Shown in pieces: positions 26,897 through 34,162 of a stretch of 64,000 nucleotides of DNA (the stretch's first letter is position 1; each line of letters opens with the position of its first letter). A program made the translations under genes and the position numbers. The notes under the pieces were generated by a model. The model searched no databases. It had not been told where the DNA came from and worked only from the letters and a program-made list of their open reading frames with translations. Source of the DNA: Streptomyces sp. NRRL WC-3626 (GTDB lineage Bacteria > Actinomycetota > Actinomycetes > Streptomycetales > Streptomycetaceae); contig NZ_JOCA01000003.1 in the NCBI RefSeq assembly GCF_000718785.1, forward strand, positions 384,109 to 448,108. Reading direction: 5' to 3'.

Positions 26897-28423
26897 GTGC
26901 CACGTGGTGACGGACGACTCAACCACGACCTGCTCCCCGGTGAGAAGGGCCCCCAGGACGCTTGCGGCGTCTTCGGTGTCTGGGCTCCGGGCGAAGAGGT
27001 CGCCAAGCTCACGTACTTCGGGCTCTACGCCCTCCAGCATCGGGGCCAGGAATCCGCGGGAATCGCGGTCAGCAACGGCTCCCAGATCCTCGTCTTCAAG
27101 GACATGGGCCTTGTGTCCCAGGTCTTCGACGAGACCTCTCTCGGTTCACTCCAGGGTCATATCGCGGTCGGACACGCCCGCTACTCGACCACCGGTGCCT
27201 CCGTGTGGGAGAACGCCCAGCCGACGTTCCGTGCCACCGCGCACGGATCCATCGCGCTCGGCCACAACGGCAACCTGGTCAACACGGCGCAGCTCGCCGA
27301 GATGGTCTCCGAACTCCCCAAGGAGAACGGCCGCGCCCCGAAGGTGGCGGCCACCAACGACACCGACCTGATCACCGCCCTGCTGGCCGGCCAGCGCGCC
27401 GCCGACGGCGAACCGGTGACCGTGGAGCAGGCCGCGCATGTGGTCCTCCCCAAGGTCAGGGGCGCCTTCAGCCTCGTCTTCATGGACGAGAACACCCTCT
27501 ACGCGGCCCGTGACCCGCAGGGCATCCGCCCGCTGGTGCTCGGCCGCCTGGAGCGTGGCTGGGTCGTCGCCTCCGAGTCCGCCGCCCTCGACATCTGCGG
27601 CGCGAGCTATGTGCGCGAGATCGAGCCGGGCGAGTTCGTCGCCATCGACGAGAACGGACTGCGTACCTCCCGATTCGCGGATGCGAAGCCCAAGGGCTGT
27701 GTCTTCGAGTACGTGTACCTGGCCCGCCCGGACACCGACATCGCCGGCCGGAACGTGTACCTCTCGCGCGTCGAGATGGGCCGCAAACTGGCCAAGGAGG
27801 CCCCGGCCGAAGCCGACCTGGTCATACCGACCCCGGAATCCGGCACCCCGGCCGCCATCGGCTACGCGGAGGCGTCCGGCATCCCCTTCGGCGCCGGCCT
27901 GGTCAAGAACGCCTACGTCGGACGTACGTTCATCCAGCCGTCCCAGACCATCCGCCAGCTCGGTATCCGGCTGAAGCTGAACCCGCTCAAGGAAGTCATC
28001 AAGGGCAAGCGCCTGGTCGTCGTCGACGACTCGATCGTGCGCGGCAACACCCAGCGCGCCCTGGTCCGGATGCTCCGCGAGGCGGGCGCCGCCGAGGTCC
28101 ACATCCGGATCTCCTCGCCGCCCGTGAAGTGGCCCTGCTTCTTCGGCATCGACTTCGCCACCCGCGCGGAGCTCATCGCCAACGGCATGACGATCGACGA
28201 GATCGGCACCTCGCTGGGCGCCGACTCGCTGGCGTACATCTCCATCGACGGCATGATCGAGGCGACCACCATCGCCAAGCCGAACCTGTGCCGCGCCTGC
28301 TTCGACGGCGAGTACCCGATGGAGCTGCCCGACCCCGAGCTCCTCGGCAAGCAGCTCCTGGAGACAGAGCTGGCCGCCGGTACCGCCGCCCCGGCCGCGG
28401 TCGACGCGATCCGCCGCCCGTAA
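26897..28423 (+). CDS. purF: Amidophosphoribosyltransferase
   Basis: A 508-residue first committed purine enzyme. A 22-residue propeptide precedes catalytic Cys23 (DACGVFGVW), so it is made as a B. subtilis-type precursor. The glutaminase domain has YFGLYALQHRGQESAGIA and the RYSTTG loop; the phosphoribosyltransferase domain has the PRPP motif VVVDDSIVRGNT (about 374-385). A Cys-rich NLCRACFDGEYP near the C-terminus fits the iron-sulfur type. The GTG at 26897 gives the expected propeptide; the long upstream in-frame extension is rejected because it crosses the META gene. Confidence 0.95.
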   Translation: MPRGDGRLNHDLLPGEKGPQDACGVFGVWAPGEEVAKLTYFGLYALQHRGQESAGIAVSNGSQILVFKDMGLVSQVFDETSLGSLQGHIAVGHARYSTTGASVWENAQPTFRATAHGSIALGHNGNLVNTAQLAEMVSELPKENGRAPKVAATNDTDLITALLAGQRAADGEPVTVEQAAHVVLPKVRGAFSLVFMDENTLYAARDPQGIRPLVLGRLERGWVVASESAALDICGASYVREIEPGEFVAIDENGLRTSRFADAKPKGCVFEYVYLARPDTDIAGRNVYLSRVEMGRKLAKEAPAEADLVIPTPESGTPAAIGYAEASGIPFGAGLVKNAYVGRTFIQPSQTIRQLGIRLKLNPLKEVIKGKRLVVVDDSIVRGNTQRALVRMLREAGAAEVHIRISSPPVKWPCFFGIDFATRAELIANGMTIDEIGTSLGADSLAYISIDGMIEATTIAKPNLCRACFDGEYPMELPDPELLGKQLLETELAAGTAAPAAVDAIRRP

Positions 28424-28455
28424 GCCCTGACGGACGACAGAAAGCTCTCACAGTC

Positions 28456-29523
28456 ATGTCCCAGAACACTGGTGCCAGCTACGCAGCGGCGGGCGTCGAC
28501 ATCGAGGCGGGCGACCGCGCGGTCGAGCTGATGAAGGAATGGGTGAAGAAGACGCGGCGCCCCGAGGTCCTCGGCGGCCTCGGCGGATTCGCCGGACTCT
28601 TCGACGCCTCCGCCCTGAAGAGGTACGAGCGCCCCCTGCTGGCCTCCGCCACCGACGGCGTCGGCACCAAGGTCGACATCGCGCGCCGGATGGGCGTCTA
28701 CGACACCATCGGCCACGACCTGGTCGCCATGGTGATGGACGACATCGTGGTGTGCGGCGCCGAGCCGCTCTTCATGACCGACTACATCTGTGTCGGCAAG
28801 GTCCACCCCGAGCGCGTCGCCGCGATCGTCAAGGGCATCGCCGAAGGCTGTGTGCTGGCCGGATGCGCCCTGATCGGCGGGGAGACGGCCGAACACCCCG
28901 GGCTGCTGGGTCCGGACGACTTCGACGTCGCCGGCGCCGGTACGGGGGCCGTGGAGGCCGACCGGCTGCTTGGCCCGGACCGCATCCGTACGGGTGACGC
29001 GGTGATCGCCATGGCGTCCTCCGGCCTTCACTCGAACGGCTACTCCCTCGTCCGGCACGTGCTGCTGGACCGGGCCGGCCTCGCCCTGGACGGCCGGATC
29101 GACGAGCTGGGCCGCACCCTCGGCGAGGAACTCCTGGAGCCCACCAAGATCTACTCGCTGGACTGTCTGGCGCTGATCCGCACCGCCGAGGTGCACGCCT
29201 TCAGCCATGTCACCGGCGGCGGCCTCGCGGCCAACCTCGCGCGGGTGATCCCCGACGGACTGCACGCGACCGTGGACCGCTCCACCTGGGCGCCCGGACC
29301 GGTGTTCGACCTGGTGGGCCGGACCGGTTCGGTCGAGCGGCTGGAGCTGGAGAAGACGCTGAACATGGGCGTCGGCATGATCGCGATCGTGCCCCAGGAG
29401 TCCGTGGACGTGGCGCTGACGACACTGGCCGACCGGGACGTGGACGCCTGGGTCGCCGGTGAGATCACCGACCGCGGCGAGCACACCACGGGCGCGACCC
29501 TCGTCGGTGACTACGCGAAGTGA
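28456..29523 (+). CDS. purM: Phosphoribosylformylglycinamidine cyclo-ligase (AIR synthetase)
   Basis: A 355-residue ATP-dependent cyclase. It starts MSQNTGASYAAAGVDIEAGDRA and has LLASATDGVGTKVDIA (about 66-82), HDLVAMVMDDIVVCGAEPLF, the GCALIGGETAEHPG motif (about 137) and FSHVTGGGLAANLARV at about 255. It is 32 nt downstream of purF and likely co-transcribed. The ATG at 28456 matches the family start; an upstream in-frame extension overlaps purF in another frame and is not real. Confidence 0.96.
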   Translation: MSQNTGASYAAAGVDIEAGDRAVELMKEWVKKTRRPEVLGGLGGFAGLFDASALKRYERPLLASATDGVGTKVDIARRMGVYDTIGHDLVAMVMDDIVVCGAEPLFMTDYICVGKVHPERVAAIVKGIAEGCVLAGCALIGGETAEHPGLLGPDDFDVAGAGTGAVEADRLLGPDRIRTGDAVIAMASSGLHSNGYSLVRHVLLDRAGLALDGRIDELGRTLGEELLEPTKIYSLDCLALIRTAEVHAFSHVTGGGLAANLARVIPDGLHATVDRSTWAPGPVFDLVGRTGSVERLELEKTLNMGVGMIAIVPQESVDVALTTLADRDVDAWVAGEITDRGEHTTGATLVGDYAK

Positions 29524-29528
29524 GCGAC

Positions 29529-29567
29529 GGTGTGCTGCCCGCCCGGACGGCGTGCGGGCAGCACACC
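29529..29567 (+). terminator. Terminator after purM
   Basis: 14-bp stem GGTGTGCTGCCCGC / GCGGGCAGCACACC with an 11-nt loop, just past the purM stop. Confidence 0.75.
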
Positions 29568-29598
29568 GGGCGAACCGGCCCCTTGAGGCAGCACTAAA

Positions 29599-29628
29599 CC
29601 CGGTCGGTGACCGAAGTCACCGACCGGG
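29599..29628. terminator. Second hairpin between purM and the DUF3073 gene
   Basis: 13-bp stem CCCGGTCGGTGAC / GTCACCGACCGGG with loop CGAA. It is probably the terminator for the minus-strand gene and a back-up for purM. Confidence 0.7.
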
Positions 29629-29645
29629 CTGTGATCCACGCAGGG

Positions 29646-29894
29646 TCAAGCGCCGCGACGCTGTTGGGAGGACGGGCCGTCCTCGTCCTCGTCGTCGTCC
29701 TCATAGAGGTCGGCGTACCGTGCGTACAGGTCCTCGTCCTGCTCATCGTCCTCGAAATGCTCACCATTCGGTGGCTGATTCGACGGCGATGCGCCCAGCT
29801 CCTCGGCCAGGCGTGAGAGGTCAGTCCCACCGCTGTTGTACTTCAGCTGGCGGGCGACCTTCGTCTGCTTGGCCTTGGCCCGGCCGCGCCCCAT
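29646..29894 (-). CDS. DUF3073 family small acidic protein
   Basis: An 82-residue actinobacterial protein. A basic N-terminus MGRGRAKAKQTKVARQLKY is followed by YNSGGTDLSRLAEEL, and then a strongly acidic tail (DDEQDEDLYARYADLYEDDDEDED). The charge split is the family hallmark. The function is unknown; the basic end suggests nucleic-acid or ribosome contact, which is speculation. The ATG has GAGGGGGTCGAGCC upstream. A perfect 22-bp palindrome lies about 67 bp before the start. Confidence 0.85.
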   Translation of the reverse strand: MGRGRAKAKQTKVARQLKYNSGGTDLSRLAEELGASPSNQPPNGEHFEDDEQDEDLYARYADLYEDDDEDEDGPSSQQRRGA

Positions 29895-30182
29895 GGCTCG
29901 ACCCCCTCAACGACGGGGCTCGACGGCCCCAGAGTCTTGACACGCGTTCATGGTCCAGAACGGACTCTCCGCGGAGAGTCCGGTCCGTAGGGCTCCCACG
30001 GTACCTGAGCCCGCGCCCATACGGTACGTCGCCCGCATGACGTGCCCGCGCCCGGGACCGCCGAGACACCCTGTTCCCGCTGGTCAACCGCGATTTTAAG
30101 CACTTCCCCACGGTCGACCCGCCGGGAGAAGTGAGAGTTCTCTCCAACCGCCCCCCGGCGGGTACCGCTCACACGTACGAAG
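29895..30182 (-). promoter_or_regulatory. Upstream region of DUF3073 gene with 22-bp perfect palindrome
   Basis: The 318-nt gap to vdh (29895-30212) has no convincing ORF. Positions 29961-29982 are a perfect palindrome centred on CCGCGG (arms CGGACTCTCCG / CGGAGAGTCCG). It is a candidate operator or cruciform. Confidence 0.4.
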
Positions 30183-30202
30183 GCGTCCCGGTGCCGGGAC
30201 GC
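30183..30202 (-). terminator. Terminator after vdh
   Basis: 9-bp stem GCGTCCCGG / CCGGGACGC with a 2-nt loop, 10 nt past the minus-strand stop. Confidence 0.55.
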
Positions 30203-30212
30203 GCCGCGCGTG

Positions 30213-31301
30213 TCATCGCACCGGACGTGCCTCCGCCATCCGCTGCTCGGCGATCCGGTCGGCCGCGGCGGCCGGCGGAATACCGTCCTCCTTCGCACGT
30301 GCGAATATGGCGAGCGTGGTGTCGAAGATCTCGGACGCCTTCGCCTTGCACCGGTCGAAGTCGAAGCCGTGCAGCTCGTCGGCGACCTGGATGACACCGC
30401 CGGCGTTCACCACGTAGTCGGGCGCGTAGAGGATCCCGCGGTCGGCGATGTCCTTCTCCACACCCGGGTGGGCGAGCTGGTTGTTGGCGGCGCCGCAGAC
30501 GACCCTGGCGGTCAGCACCGGCACGCTGTCGTCGTTCAGCGCCCCGCCGAGCGCGCACGGGGCGTAGATGTCCAGGCCCTCGGTGCGGATCAGCTCCTCG
30601 GTGTCGGCGACGGCCGAGACACCCTCGGGGTGCCGGTCGAGAACGCGCCGCACGGCGTCCTCGCGCACATCGGTGATCACGACCTCGGCGCCCTCGGCGC
30701 GCAGGTGCTCCACCAGGTGGTGGCCGACCTTGCCGACGCCCGCGACACCGACCTTGCGGTCACGCAGCGACGGGTCGCCCCACAGGTGCTGGGCGGCGGC
30801 CCGCATGCCCTGGTAGACGCCGAAGGAGGTGAGCACGGAGGAGTCGCCCGCGCCGCCGTTCTCGGGGGAGCGGCCGGTGGTCCAGCGGCACTCGCGGGCC
30901 ACGACGTCCATGTCGGCGACGTACGTGCCGACGTCGCACGCGGTGACGTACCGGCCGCCGAGCGAGGCCACGAACCGGCCGTAGGCCAGCAGCAGCTCCT
31001 CGCTCTTGATCCGCTCCGGGTCGCCGATGATCACGGCCTTGCCGCCGCCGTGGCCGAGCCCGGCCATGGCGTTCTTGTACGACATTCCGCGCGCGAGGTT
31101 CAGCGCGTCGGCGACGGCCTCCTCCTCGGAGGCGTACGGGTAGAAGCGCGTACCGCCGAGGGCGGGGCCCAGCGCGGTGGAGTGGATGGCGATGACGGCC
31201 CTGAGGCCGGTGGCACGGTCCTGGCAGAGCACGACTTGCTCATGGCCTCCCTGGTCCGAGTGGAACAGGGTGTGCAGGACGCCGTCAGATACGTCGGTCA
31301 C
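30213..31301 (-). CDS. vdh: Valine (branched-chain amino acid) dehydrogenase
   Basis: A 362-residue NAD-dependent Glu/Leu/Phe/Val dehydrogenase. It begins [16 protein letters not shown]. The substrate-binding [12 protein letters not shown] is at about 45-56, the catalytic region [18 protein letters not shown] (Lys76, Lys88), the Rossmann core [17 protein letters not shown] at about 180, and [12 protein letters not shown] near 260. In Streptomyces this enzyme deaminates valine to 2-oxoisovalerate for primer and extender units. The GTG at 31301 has CAGGAG upstream; an ATG 23 codons earlier lacks a ribosome binding site and is rejected. It is divergent from the gene at 31522. Confidence 0.93.
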   Translation of the reverse strand: MTDVSDGVLHTLFHSDQGGHEQVVLCQDRATGLRAVIAIHSTALGPALGGTRFYPYASEEEAVADALNLARGMSYKNAMAGLGHGGGKAVIIGDPERIKSEELLLAYGRFVASLGGRYVTACDVGTYVADMDVVARECRWTTGRSPENGGAGDSSVLTSFGVYQGMRAAAQHLWGDPSLRDRKVGVAGVGKVGHHLVEHLRAEGAEVVITDVREDAVRRVLDRHPEGVSAVADTEELIRTEGLDIYAPCALGGALNDDSVPVLTARVVCGAANNQLAHPGVEKDIADRGILYAPDYVVNAGGVIQVADELHGFDFDRCKAKASEIFDTTLAIFARAKEDGIPPAAAADRIAEQRMAEARPVR

Positions 31302-31521
31302 TGTGGTGACTCCTGAGTAATAGCGGCGGGTGGGGATCCGCCCCCGTAGAGGTGGCGGGGGCTGTGGCACGAGGGTAGATCCTCACGCGCGCGACGATGG
31401 CACCGTGTCGCGGATCACCTCCCACCGGAGTACCGCCGTGTGACGGTTTGCGCGGGTTTCCCACCCGTCCGGGCGGGGGCCGGGCAGGTTTTCCCGGCGA
31501 TCCGCGGGGGAGGGAGCAGGC

Positions 31522-32364
31522 GTGCCCAAGGTGTCCTCGGTGATGGTCCCCTACGCGACCTATCTGCGCGTGTACGAACCGCTGGCCGCCTTCCCGGAAC
31601 CGGAGCGCGGCCACTGGGCCCGTTACGCGCGCCGCCCCGACCGCCCCTCCAGCCAGGACGAGATCCGCCGGGCCCTGGCCGGCCTCGCGGCCACCCCGCC
31701 GGCTCCGGTGCCGGCGCACGAGAGCGACGACGCCTTCGTACTGGAGTCCGACGGCGTGGTCTGCGTCTGCCCCTGGCGCACCCGGCTGCGCGGCTGGCAG
31801 GCCCTGGGCGAGCTCGCCGAGGACTTCCCGCTGCCGGTCCTGGACGCGTTCCTGCCCCCGGTCGTACGGCACCAGGCCACCCAGGACTACGAGCGCTGGC
31901 TGGCCGACCATCCGGACGCCCGGCCGTGGATCCGCACGGCCACCTGGCAGGTGCCGATCAACTGGTTCGTGCTGTTCGCCGACGACGAGCGGGAGTACGT
32001 CGGGCGTTCCGCCGGCGAGGCGCCCGTGCTGCGCTACCGGACCCCCATGGTCCAGGCCCGGCGGCGGGTGGCCCGGGGGCTGCGGGCGCTGCGGGACGCC
32101 ATGGACGACCACCTGCTGATCGACGGACTCGTGGACGTCGGACGCTGGCTGGAGGAGTTCCATCCGCGCGCGCTGGTCGAGCTGGACTACGGCGGACTGG
32201 TGCACGCACTGCCGGACGGCACGCTGGAGGGGGACCACTCGGCGGCGGACGTGGCCGAGGGGATCGCCGCGCTGCGCCGGGGCGACGAGGAGGGTGCCGG
32301 GGCCGCGTACGGGCGTCTCGTGGAGCGCTGGCGGTCGGTTCGGGACCTGCGTTCGGCGAACTGA
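31522..32364 (+). CDS. Conserved hypothetical protein
   Basis: A 280-residue soluble protein not recognised to family. It starts MPKVSSVMVPYATYLRVYEPLAAF and is rich in Arg and acidic residues with no signal or membrane helix. Notable segments are ESDGVVCVCPWRTRLRGWQAL (about 74-95), TWQVPINWFVLFADDERE (about 140-158) and DHLLIDGLVDVGRWLEEFHPRALVELDYGGL (about 195-225). GGGAGGGAGCAGGC precedes the GTG start. From memory, orthologues sit between vdh and bldC in many streptomycetes. The regular hydrophobic spacing suggests a globular domain; function not assignable. Confidence 0.8.
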   Translation: MPKVSSVMVPYATYLRVYEPLAAFPEPERGHWARYARRPDRPSSQDEIRRALAGLAATPPAPVPAHESDDAFVLESDGVVCVCPWRTRLRGWQALGELAEDFPLPVLDAFLPPVVRHQATQDYERWLADHPDARPWIRTATWQVPINWFVLFADDEREYVGRSAGEAPVLRYRTPMVQARRRVARGLRALRDAMDDHLLIDGLVDVGRWLEEFHPRALVELDYGGLVHALPDGTLEGDHSAADVAEGIAALRRGDEEGAGAAYGRLVERWRSVRDLRSAN

Positions 32365-32545
32365 CGTTTGACCAATCGCCGTTCATGGGGTTTCGTCTTC
32401 GCCCTGAGGTGTTCTGAGGTTCCGTCAGTACGGCGCCGGCTTGCGGACGTAGTCCGCCGATCCGGGCGTATGTCCCAAGCGCGTCAAGCGTGACGGACCG
32501 CACGTACGCGGCCCTTGCGCCCCTTGCCCCTCCTCATGCCAAAAT

Positions 32546-32579
32546 AGGACAAGGAGTCCGGGGAGGACTCCTCCGTCCT
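32546..32579 (+). terminator. Nested hairpin downstream of the hypothetical gene
   Basis: AGGAC/GTCCT outer arms and GGAGTCC/GGACTCC inner arms. It is about 180 nt past the stop and before the bldC promoter region; a probable transcription boundary. Confidence 0.45.
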
Positions 32580-32648
32580 GCTGTGCTCCACTATGGGCGG
32601 AATCTCAGCATTGCGCGCTTTGGGGGGTCTGACGACTCCTGAACGCTG

Positions 32649-32906
32649 CTGTGACTGATCGTCACAGTGGCGTGACTGTCCGCTATGGCATGGTCCATCG
32701 GCTTCCGCGGCTGATGAACACCTGGGAGGGCAATTCCATCGGTTTGGCCGACGTGGCTGGACAGATGGTGTAGTTGTAGTGCCGAGGACAAGCCGTTCGT
32801 CCTATAACCGACTCGACTCGCGTCCGCCATTTCGGGCAACGCGGGTCAAGGTGCAGAATTTAGAGGAAAGAACCGAGAAGGTTCGGTTCTCCCGAGGAGG
32901 CCGCTC
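32649..32906 (+). promoter_or_regulatory. bldC upstream regulatory region
   Basis: The gene-free region contains the inverted repeat CTGTGAC-TGATC-GTCACAG at 32649-32667. A -10-like TATAAC is at 32803-32808, itself just after AGGAC-N9-GTCCT (32786-32804). A leader hairpin AGAACCGA-N6-TCGGTTCT is at 32869-32890. A strong GAGGAGG ribosome binding site ends 6 nt before the bldC ATG. The inferred leader is about 90 nt. Regulator identities are not shown. Confidence 0.45.
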
Positions 32907-33113
32907 ATGACCGCTCGCACCCCTGATGCCGAGCCGCTGCTGACCCCGGCTGAGGTTGCCACCATGTTCCGCGTCGACCCGAAGACGGTCACGCGCTGGG
33001 CGAAGGCAGGCAAGCTCACGTCGATCCGCACGCTCGGCGGGCACCGCCGCTACCGCGAGGCGGAGGTCCGCGCACTGCTCGCGGGCATTCCGCAGCAGCG
33101 CAGCGAGGCCTGA
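32907..33113 (+). CDS. bldC: Developmental transcriptional regulator BldC
   Basis: A 68-residue protein that is essentially a single MerR-like winged helix: LLTPAEVATMFRVDPKTVTRWAKAG (11-35), SIRTLGGHRRYREAEVRALL (39-58). It binds DNA as head-to-tail multimers on direct repeats and, in Streptomyces, delays entry into aerial development and sporulation by repressing sporulation genes early. It has no sensor or dimer coiled-coil of true MerR proteins. It is monocistronic, with a strong ribosome binding site and an intrinsic terminator with a T tract downstream. It matches the S. coelicolor BldC sequence as I recall it. Confidence 0.97.
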   Translation: MTARTPDAEPLLTPAEVATMFRVDPKTVTRWAKAGKLTSIRTLGGHRRYREAEVRALLAGIPQQRSEA

Positions 33114-33261
33114 ACCACCGCATGAACCGGGCATAACCGGCTGGTCCCCCACCAGTCGGGACGTCCGGGAAGTTGGCTCCAAGCGACGCGGGGACTGCCC
33201 CAACAGGCCCCTCGCCCAAGCCGATCAGGCTTCACAGGCAACTGAACAAGGGTGCGTCGTC

Positions 33262-33301
33262 GATCGCACTGGACTCCGCCGGGTCCAGTGCGATCTTTTT
33301 T
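33262..33301 (+). terminator. Intrinsic terminator downstream of bldC
   Basis: 13-bp stem GATCGCACTGGAC / GTCCAGTGCGATC with an 8-nt loop, followed by a run of T. One of the few T-tracted terminators in this window, about 150 nt after bldC. Confidence 0.85.
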
Positions 33302-33547
33302 GTGCGCCGTTGGGGGGTCGGCCCGACCCCGGCCGGCCCGAGTGCGGGCTCTGTGAGCGGGCTTGTCGGACTCTGGGGAGGGGTGGGGGATCACCTGTGT
33401 TCCGGCTTGTGCGGACCTCTCCGGACAGTGCAATTGCACATATTAAATTGACCTGTTGTAGGTGGGGTGTAAGTACAGCACTTCCCAAAACTCATACGGT
33501 GACACCCGTCACATACCAGTCGGCTTGTTGGGCGGACGGCATATGCG
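33302..33547. other. Gene-free region with AT-rich segment and palindromes
   Basis: No supported gene. It holds the 12-bp palindrome GTGCAATTGCAC (33428-33439), an AT-rich run to about 33448, a TTGACC at 33449-33454 that could be a -35 box, and GTGAC-accc-GTCAC at 33499-33512. No coding sequence follows on the plus strand, so any plus-strand transcript would be non-coding or run antisense into the small minus-strand gene. Confidence 0.35.
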
Positions 33548-33724
33548 CTAGAGGGAACGGGCGTCGGCGCCGGGTTGTTCCCCGGCCGGGCGGGGGGCCT
33601 CCGTCGCCATCCGCAGGAGGTGACGGCAGATCGGACAGTGCCGGGTGAGATGCCGGTAGGACGAGGCGGCCGACAGATGGGCCCTGAGCAACGCCCGCGT
33701 CTCGTGCCTGGCCGATGCCGCCAT
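33548..33724 (-). CDS. Small conserved CxxC protein (possibly DUF6274 family)
   Basis: A 58-residue protein, MAASARHETRALLRAHL... with HLTRHCPICRHLLRM in the middle. The His-Cys-x-x-Cys arrangement suggests a small metal or redox site. GGAGGTGGCGT directly before the ATG is a near-perfect ribosome binding site, which argues that it is real despite its length. I recall a DUF6274 family of this type in Streptomyces, but that name is a recollection only. It lies between bldC (opposite strand) and a tRNA-Asp. Function unknown. Confidence 0.65.
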   Translation of the reverse strand: MAASARHETRALLRAHLSAASSYRHLTRHCPICRHLLRMATEAPRPAGEQPGADARSL

Positions 33725-33951
33725 ACGCCACCTCCGGGGGGTCACACGCAGCGGTGCCCTGCCTCTTGAAGTACCGAGCCCGCAGAGCCACGTCAAGACG
33801 GCGCGAGGCCGCACGCGCGGGTGCGTGGCGGGGCGAGGGCCCTTCGGGGCGGAACGGGGGCGCCTCGCCCGGCTGTACGGCAGAGCGCCGGCGGTGCCCG
33901 GAGGCAGGCGCCCGGACGACACCGTGCGCAAGGGGGCGGTCGGCGCATGCA

Positions 33952-33985
33952 GAAGGCCCGCGTCCCATGAGGGGCGCGGGCCTTC
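33952..33985 (-). terminator. Terminator after tRNA-Asp
   Basis: Stem GAAGGCCCGCG / CGCGGGCCTTC, extended by further pairs around ATGA, 10 nt past the tRNA 3' end. Confidence 0.7.
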
Positions 33986-33994
33986 GATCAACTG

Positions 33995-34069
33995 CGGTCC
34001 TGACGGGATTTGAACCCGCGGCCTCCACCTTGACAGGGTGGCGAGCACTCCAAACTGCTCCACAGGACC
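33995..34069 (-). tRNA. tRNA-Asp(GTC), copy 1
   Basis: 75 nt, acceptor GGTCCTG/CAGGACC, anticodon loop CTGTCAA (GTC), T-arm GGGTTCAAATCCC. Identical to the copy at 38355. Confidence 0.95.
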
Positions 34070-34162
34070 AGGTTTCGCAGTGCGATTCTTGCGTTGCGCT
34101 GCGAGAAGGACTGTACAGGAGGTCGAGCCCACTGGTCGAACTCACTCTGTGTGCGGGCGGCG

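Noticed and set aside
33575..33769. Plus-strand frames opposite the small CxxC gene
   Set aside because: No ribosome binding site and atypical Arg/Gly composition; the minus-strand frame has an excellent one.
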